Below are positions 57,471-64,000 of a DNA stretch of 64,000 nt, piece after piece (the first letter of the stretch is position 1; each line of letters begins with the position of its first letter). Location of the stretch: positions 1,488,001 to 1,552,000 of the forward strand of contig NC_052483.1 of assembly GCF_009730915.1 (NCBI RefSeq). The letters run 5' to 3'. Under the pieces are notes generated by a model. The model did not search any database. It was not told the origin of the DNA and saw only the letters and a program-made list of their open reading frames with translations. A program made the position numbers and the translations under genes. Origin of the DNA: Dioscorea cayenensis subsp. rotundata. Its lineage: Eukaryota; Streptophyta; Magnoliopsida; Dioscoreales; Dioscoreaceae.

Positions 57471-58181
57471 TCAATCCATGTCAAAAGGACCAGAAGGATC
57501 AAGCTGTTTGCAGATAGCTAAATAAGCAGAATAAACCAAACGGTCTTTAGAACCAGTTAAATAAAAGCCATTAGATTCAGAGAAGTACTTCAAGAGCTTC
57601 AAAGTGAGAAATCCAAGAGTCTGAGACAAGAACAAGAACAACCAATTGATCTTAGTCTTATCAGAAGGCACAACAGGGACCAAACAAGAAGTCGCATTGC
57701 AATGATTGCATGAAAGTAATGCAGGCTTCATCCATGACTGAGGAGCACGGTTATGGAGAGAATGTTTGAAGTCTCTAATGAACTCAGAGATTTCGGAGAA
57801 TTTGGAGTGGACATCGACGTCGATGGAGCTAGTGGTGTTGCAGTTCTTGCATTGCATGGTGCCGGAGATGGTGAGGAGGTTGGAGATGGTGAGGTGGTGG
57901 AGGGATTGGATTTTGCATGGGTTGCAGGTGGACCAAGGGAATGGTGGAGGGTTGATGAGTTCGGTGGGTGGTTTGATTGGAGGAGGACGGCGAGTTCGGT
58001 ATGGTTTATTGGTTGGAGATGTTTGTTTTTGTGTTAAAGACGAAGCCGGTGAGCTTTTGGTTTTTTGTTTTTTGGAAGATGGGTGGTGGAGTGAGAGCGA
58101 GAGATCAATGTCAATGTTGTTTTTGTTATTGTTGTTGTCACCGTCACGGTGGTGGTGGTGGTGGTGTTCTTTGGAGTGCAT
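57471..58181 (-). CDS. DUF7086 protein with EAR-type motif
   Basis: Single exon, 236 residues. A His run near the start (residues 6-11) is followed by Asn-rich sequence and DIDLSLSLHH at about residues 23-32, whose LSLSL fits the LxLxL EAR repression motif. A Ser/Lys/Pro-rich linker with KKQK leads to the conserved domain from about residue 78: PFPWSTCNPCKIQSLHHL, ITISGTMQCKNCN, FIRDFKHSLHNRAP, then SCNHC, INWLFLFLSQTLG and LAICKQLDPSGPFD. The CxxC pairs (CKNC and CNHC) suggest a zinc site. This is the plant DUF7086 family, role unknown; the EAR motif and probable nuclear signal point to a transcription-related job, by inference. Confidence 0.8.
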   Translation of the reverse strand: MHSKEHHHHHHRDGDNNNNKNNIDIDLSLSLHHPSSKKQKTKSSPASSLTQKQTSPTNKPYRTRRPPPIKPPTELINPPPFPWSTCNPCKIQSLHHLTISNLLTISGTMQCKNCNTTSSIDVDVHSKFSEISEFIRDFKHSLHNRAPQSWMKPALLSCNHCNATSCLVPVVPSDKTKINWLFLFLSQTLGFLTLKLLKYFSESNGFYLTGSKDRLVYSAYLAICKQLDPSGPFDMD

Positions 58182-58611
58182 GGAGAATTAGGGTTAGGGT
58201 TTAAGGGTTTAGGGTTTTGTCTTGGTGGTGGTTGGGAGGAAGGTGAAGGAGATTTATAATTTTGGAGAGTTTATGATAAGGTGTTTTTGAACATGATTTT
58301 TTTTTTTAACAATGGGATATAATATTTGTTGGTTTAACTATTACCTGAATTATAATTTTGTATGGATTTTTTGTAATATAAAATTTATAAATTGCATGGG
58401 GGATTGAATTTGAAGGGGTTATTTTTGAAAATTTATGTTGGATAAAGATTTTATTGGATTTGAAGGAGAAGGAAAAGTAATTATTTAAATTTTAGGGTTG
58501 TATTTGTAAATGGAAAGTTTGGTTTTTAGTTTTTGTATTATGTTTATTATGTCTTTAGAATTTTAAAATTTTCATTTGGGTGTTGGGAACTTGGGAAGGA
58601 ATTATGTTTGT
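58182..58611. promoter_or_regulatory. Upstream region of the DUF7086 gene with telomere-like box
   Basis: 'tagggttagggtttaagggtttagggtttt' begins at 58189, just upstream of the minus-strand ATG; read on the gene's strand it is AAACCCTAA/CCCTAA boxes in the leader. The rest is AT-rich. Confidence 0.45.
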
Positions 58612-59015
58612 GCACATATAGTGCGGTGATATGTTACTTGGATAGTAAATGAGTGACCCAGGGTCAAATCTTTAGGTCAAATCTTTTAGGTCGTCAGTAA
58701 TGTTATAATACTATGCACACACTGTAGATTTTATGATGTAGATGTACTGTTTATTTACTGTTCACGAGTCCCATGTGGGAGGATGTCGTTTTTCTCCCCT
58801 CTAGAGTTGCAAGGCATGGGGATTTATTAACTTGATTTCGGTTCCTAAAATATTTCCTCGGGCGTGCACATGCTAGAAATCTAATTGCTCCATGTGATGT
58901 CTGGCCGAGTTAATAAATTTGTATGGGATCGTTAAGTCATCGTAACTGGTGCATTTTTGTACCTGTTTATCTTTTTTCGACACCCCATTATAAAGCGGTA
59001 CTTGAAGCTTTTGTC
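58612..59015 (+). mobile_element. SINE-like dispersed repeat, copy 2
   Basis: The best copy of the family seen also at 5868-6190. Its 5' end has 'tagtgcggtga' (58619) and, 41 bp on, 'gggtcaaatctt' (58660), a plausible worn A box and B box of a tRNA-type RNA polymerase III promoter. The body contains 'cccctctagagttgcaa' and 'gatttcggttcctaaa', and the end is 'gacaccccattataaa' before a (TA)n run. About 400 bp, no reading frame. Confidence 0.45.
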
Positions 59016-61262
59016 AATATATATATATATATTGATGGAGTTGACCAAAGTAAATATATATAAACACATATTTATATTAGAGCATGTTTCCATCTAACGA
59101 TGACTGTGGTTTCTATCTAACGGTCGTTGTCGATTTATCTACAGTACTTAACAATTTATTAAATGTTCTTTAAGTATTAAAAACCTAAGGACAAATTTTG
59201 AAAATTTATTATTATATGTATATATGATTTTGAAGACAAAAGGATAATACTAAATTAAATAAAAAATTATTTTTGTAATTTAAAGATTTTGTGATAAAAT
59301 GAGTTTGAACATAAACTTCTATTGGGACAGCATTATAAGCAATGGATTGAACTTTCAATTATATAAAGATGTAGAATTTAAAAAAAGATAAAATGAATTA
59401 AAAATCCTTAAATATTTACAAACTGATTGATGGTACTTGTCATATTTGCAATGGATAATACGTCACTAACTTTATCATTAGTCTTTCCAATTCTTGAAAG
59501 CATCATATCAATTTTTTTAATTTTTGTTATACTTAGAATATTTCTATTCAAAGTAAGACAATAAACCCTTGTTGAAATTGGGGTTATGGTCCACTTTTCT
59601 TAACTTCTAATAAAAGGGTTCTTGTTTCCTATTTTTCAAAAAAAAAAAAATCTAAATTAATCTTCTTTTTATTATTAAATATTATTCTTTTTATTTTTAT
59701 ATGTTCTTTTTTTTTCTTTTTCTTCATATTATATTTAAGTTTTTTTTTCTAGTACTTAATTTTTTTTAATCAACTTAACTCTCTATTATTCTTCTTTTTA
59801 TTTATTTTTTTTTTAGTATTTAATTTATTTTTTCTTCTCCTTCTTTTCAAGCTATAATTAAGTTTTTTTTTAATATTATATATTAACTTCTTTGACATTC
59901 TTATTCAACGTACATGACTTAACTTGGCAATGAAGAAAAAAAAAAAAAGGAAGATTAATGTTAGTGCATTCAACAAGCTAGTGTGTTGGATTAAAATAAC
60001 CATAATCTCTAATTGAACATCAAAAGAATAAACTACATATATGATGAGCTAGTGAGTCAAATAAAAATATATTAGATTAAATAGTAGATAGCATTAATTA
60101 ACTAACCATATAATTCCACACGCTTACAATTTTTTTTTTTTTAAAATGACTAATTATTTAGTGGCTCTAACTAACCAATAATAAAGTAATATGACAGATA
60201 AGGAAGTAGTATGATTTTTTTTTTTTAAGATTTATGTTAGAGTAATAATAATACTTGTACATATATCTCGTATTTATATGTATATACCCTCGAGTGTAAA
60301 TACTCATGGATACATCATTCTTATATTTATATAGGCTGGTTTGTTATGTTGAAATTCAATTCATTCTCTTTTTTCATTTTTTTTATTTGTCAATTTAAAA
60401 TTATGAAAAAAATAAAAAAAAATTATTAAAGAAACGAACATAAACACCTAGCTAGCTAAGAAAAAAATAGTAGATCTAATATAGATGGATTGCTGGTTTT
60501 AACTGAACAGATAAATAAAAGAATATGAAAAATATGAGCAATAGATTTAATAAAAATAAATAGTTGGTGTCATAATTCTTGAGAACAAATAGGTTCACTT
60601 CACATCAACACTAAACTGAATTTACATCGTTGTCATGACTCATGGCACAATCCAAAAATAACTATAAATAATTATTCAAGAAGACAAAAATGCACTTTAT
60701 CCCTTAAAAATTATTATCAATGTATTTCTTTAAAATTCAAACAAATTCAAAAACAGAACTAACATAATTATTTCCTGCAACATTAATTAATTAATTATTT
60801 ATTTATTTATTTATTGCAACTCTTTCAAAAACACTAAACATTAAAATCAAGAACAGTTAATGACAACCAGATAATCAGAGACACAGATGGCAATACAAAT
60901 AAGTCCTACAGTTAAATGATAACTTGAAATTCATCATCATCATAGTGACATACAAGAAGTACATTTCCAAGCCATGAAAATGAAAACAAAGCACAATGAT
61001 GAAAAGAGGATGATGATCACTTTGGGTCATAATTAGCAACAAACAGAGAGGAAATGTGATAATCTTTTTCACTCAGCATCCATTGCTGAGTAGCTCTATA
61101 AATAAAAACACTAATCCTAATCAAACAACAAAACCGCTTGAGCTCAATGGCTCATTTGATCTAAAAGCTTGATAGAAACCAAGCCAAGCAAGATGGCATG
61201 GCATATGTACAGAGAGTCCTTCAGGCAAATGTATGTACACTCATTTTTCATTTCGGGTAGAG
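59016..61262. other. Intergenic
   Basis: 59640-59900 is T-rich with repeated 'ttctttttatt' and 'agtacttaatttttttt' words. 60300-60800 is AT-rich. A small stretch at 60880-61250 is GC-richer and should be the 3' untranslated region of the GYF protein gene. No other gene. Confidence 0.35.
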
Positions 61263-64000
61263 CTAATCTTCGATCGTCTGAATTTCGCCCATCATGATTC
61301 GGTTGCTCACGACATTGAAGCCCAGTACAGAAGGGTTCACTTTCTTTCCTTTCTTTCCCTTCTTTTTACCCCCTCGGGAAGACCCGTCAAGTGCTGGTTC
61401 TGTGTCGCCTTCAGTATCCCCGGTGGTTTGGTTGCTGACATTTGTGTGGCTGTGGACAGGCACAGTCACTTTGCTGCGGCTGCTTTGAGCTTGGAAGGCA
61501 ATGTCAATGACATCAGAAGATAAGAACTCCTTGTAGTTGAGGAACTTGTCGATGAACTCACGGTTGCGATCCAATGGCCCAAGGTTCTCACTGAGGAGCG
61601 TATCGGCCTCAGATGCTGTCTGCTTCAAGCAGTATTCGAGGAAGCTTGTATCTAACATGGGGAAAAAGTAGATAATAGATATTGGTATGGATTTCATCGG
61701 ATAATTGAATTTGATTAGGCCTGTGTTAAAGATAGAAAGTGTACCCCTTGTCCCAGTGAGCCTATAAAGTTCATTCTCACACCATTCTCTGAAGTCCATT
61801 GCCTCTGTACAATTACAAGCCAAGAGTTGAATGATATTTTTTCTAAAAATGATTACACGAGCTATGACTGAAAGATATAGGAGTTAACCTGAATGTTTGC
61901 TTGATGCATCCTTCCTCCCTTTTGATTGTCCATTGGGCACTGAAGGTGAAATGGAGAAATCTGCCGACCTGCTGCTAGCCATCTTCTGCCGGTTTGCTGT
62001 CCCACCAGAAGCCCATTTAGCCGGAGAATTTTTCACTCCCCAGGTGCCAGAACTAGAGAGGGATGGGAAATCAGACCTGCATTGCCATATGCATGCAGAA
62101 GCAGAAGTGGTTAAGCCACAAAGTGGTTCTATAGAAACAGAAGTTTCACATTTCATGAGTTGAGGCTTCTTCAAAATTTTCATTTCTGAACACGTTATCC
62201 CAATACATACTATTCATGTGTAGTTTTAGAATGCAATAAAGGCAAATTTAATTTAACCAGAAATCTAGTTCAAGAATACAACAGTTAAGCAGAAATGTAA
62301 AATATGATCTTCCAATATCTAATCAAGCTGTCAAGCTAATAAACCAATCTAGTTTAACCGAGGCTAATATCTCAATAAACTACATCCATTATTGAGGAAA
62401 CAAAGCTACTGAGATGAGGTAAGTAGGAAACAATGGCAAAAGTAATAGAAATATGAGTAAAACAAAAGGAAACATGTATATTTTTGAAAATGAAAGCACA
62501 AAAATCAAAAGAATGGAATAAAATATTTAAAAAGACCAAAAAATAGAGCAGAAGTAAATTATGAAAGATAGATATGAACATACTGCTTGGCTTCTTGTTT
62601 AGTTTGGTCAACAGGACCCCAGAATAGATCATCTTCAGCTCTAACTTTTGATTGACCAGAAAATGACGAATTGGGTTGGCTAACAGAAGAATTCTTGGTT
62701 TGTACAGAAGATTCAGTCCTGGATGGAGATGATCCAGATATCTGCCAAGTTGAACTACCTCCGCGGTTGCCCTGGCTTGATTGAACCTTTGGAGGAGTTG
62801 GTATTGGGACATGCTGTTGCGCTGATGGTGCTTTCTTTTCCTGTTCCTTTTGAATATCTCTCAATGATGCAGGTCTCTGACCCTTCCCGACTTCTGTAGA
62901 CCATGCTGCTGAGAGAGGTGCATGGCTAACTTGGTCCCCTCTCCACAGAACAAAATCTGCTAGTGAAGGGCCCCCTGGGGGTGCAGGTAATGATTCTGGT
63001 TCTTGTGGGACTGGACGAACATTTTTTACCTTCTCAACAGAAGTCGACAAGTCAGCAGAAACAACTGAGGAAGAAGCCTTCTGTCCAGCATTCTTTGCCT
63101 TTGCCGCCTTCTTGCGGCTCTTTCTGGTGTCTTTTGCTTCAACAAAATCATCATCATCCGGAGCAACATTGACAAGACAGCCCGACTGTTTTGGTGGAGA
63201 CAAAGCCAGACCCTTGTTATCACCTGTAGGAAAATTCTTATCTGCTTCATTTGCCTTGGCCAGAACTTCTTCCGCCAGTAGATCATGCAGTTTGCTTTTC
63301 CTGCCCTTTAAATCCACTGTTAGTGCACTAGTTGTGTTAGCGTTAACTTTGTTAGGTTGGTTAGCCAAATTAGTGATGCCACCAGACCAAGGAGTTGGAT
63401 TGATATTAGCGGGGACTACCACAGCAGCAGGCTCAGAAACCACTATCTCCATCTGAGCCTTGTGTTGTTCCTCCAATTGAATTTCCACGAGTGACTTAGC
63501 CTTGGGCCCTGGAGCAGATCTCCAAGATCTATGGCTTGCATTTATTTGAGGATTAGGCACCAAATTTCCAACTTGCTCCTGCTGTAACTTCCCTTCAGTT
63601 ACATCAGCACATTTAGTTGGAACCCTTGAAGGTGCTGAACTTTTAGCCTGTTGAGAATCCATGGTTTCTGCAGTAGACAAGAAAGAATTATCACCTGTGC
63701 CTTGATTAGATTGTTCTGCATTTGCAGGTGCCAATGGTTTTCCACTACTAGTATTGACATCCTGAATTTCCAAATTTTGTTTTGATTGCTCACTGGAAAT
63801 TGCTTTTGATGATCCCTTAGCAAGGTCAGAAGCTGATTGTGCCTTTGAGTTCTTTTGTTTTTTTGATTTCTTCTCTGATGTTTTCTTTGCCTCGCGCATT
63901 TCCCCGTTTTTCGCTCCTTTTGTTGAAGATGGTTCAATATGACACGGTTCAGGGGCATTCATCAAGGGAGCTTTTGCGTCACTCACTTGTACAGAAACTG
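61263..64000 (-). CDS. GYF-domain protein, EXA1/PERQ-like, C-terminal part (runs off the window)
   Basis: Visible exons in coding order: from beyond 64000 to 62584, 62076-61889, 61804-61745 and 61651-61263; all join in phase. The frame is open to the window edge, so the GYF domain and N-terminus lie outside. Seen here is the low-complexity middle (Lys/Ser/Gln-rich), then blocks conserved in plant GYF proteins: SHRSWRSAPGPKAKSLVEIQ, GGPSLADFVLWRG, RPASLRDIQKEQEKK, DDLFWGPVDQTKQEAKQSDF, EAMDFREWCENELYRLTG, FLEYCLKQTASEADTLL and the end GFNVVSNRIMMGEIQTIED. These match EXA1, a translation regulator that works with eIF4E-family proteins and affects potexvirus infection and NLR protein levels. Confidence in the family is high; orthology is likely. 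Confidence 0.88.

Noticed and set aside
57766-58191. 141-codon plus-strand frame
   Set aside because: Antisense of the DUF7086 gene; the Trp/Gly-rich end mirrors the His run.
1-64000. CRISPR arrays, operons, phage or plasmid modules
   Set aside because: No regularly spaced repeats with unique spacers and no bacterial gene layout; all supported genes are plant nuclear genes.

Overview
This window is nuclear DNA of a flowering plant. It is very AT-rich between genes, has short GT-AG introns, and carries plant-only families: MAP70, HIPP, TPD1-like, BAHD, DUF761, DUF7086, a PPR-SMR protein and an EXA1-type GYF protein. Transposon remnants and (TA)n runs lie between them. I cannot fix the species; a Dioscorea-like monocot would fit the base composition, but that is only an impression. 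There is no bacterial-style operon, CRISPR array, phage or rRNA block, and I recognised no tRNA gene.

Layout. 1-2040: last exon of a BAHD acyltransferase, preceded by an intron holding a diverged tandem duplication. 3076-3587 (-): TPD1-like secreted peptide. 4.4-8 kb: MITEs, a SINE-like copy and a decayed tandem array. 8264-8755 (+): small DUF761 protein. 10716-12943 (+): 11-exon MAP70. 13720-15709 (+): membrane-anchored cysteine-synthase-like PLP enzyme, convergent with a chloroplast PPR-SMR (SOT1-like) gene at 16202-18179 (-). 18462-22178: complete-ended but inactive hAT transposon. 22796-23410: fossil Copia 3' end. 25661-26872 (+): two-domain HIPP metallochaperone. 29813-32677 (+): ZIP metal transporter. 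33257-36185 (-): six-exon membrane protein of unknown role. 37555-38440: CCCGGTT-rich non-autonomous element. 38653-38989 (-): broken-frame SAUR-like gene. 40147-41499 (-): QRT1-like pectinesterase. 41.5-46.2 kb: repeats with two MITEs. 46248-49428 (+): ANP32-like acidic LRR protein. 50209-50709 (+): plastid membrane protein with a duplicated unit. 51-54 kb: inverted-repeat element, a threefold tandem array and a MITE. 54365-55720 (+): F-box protein. 57471-58181 (-): DUF7086 protein with an EAR-type motif. 61263-64000 (-): C-terminal half of a GYF-domain protein running off the right edge.

The genes are ordinary, unlinked euchromatic plant genes, not a pathway cluster. Two things stand out. 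First, several otherwise well-conserved coding regions (BAHD, PPR-SMR, ZIP twice, SAUR-like, and the hAT transposase) are broken mostly by one apparent extra base, usually in a short homopolymer. This looks more like assembly error than parallel gene death. Second, many separate non-coding blocks show diverged two- to fourfold tandem duplication with units of about 65-640 bp. I found no convincing new biological system; the best leads are the unknown six-exon membrane protein and the plastid protein with the duplicated glycine-proline unit.
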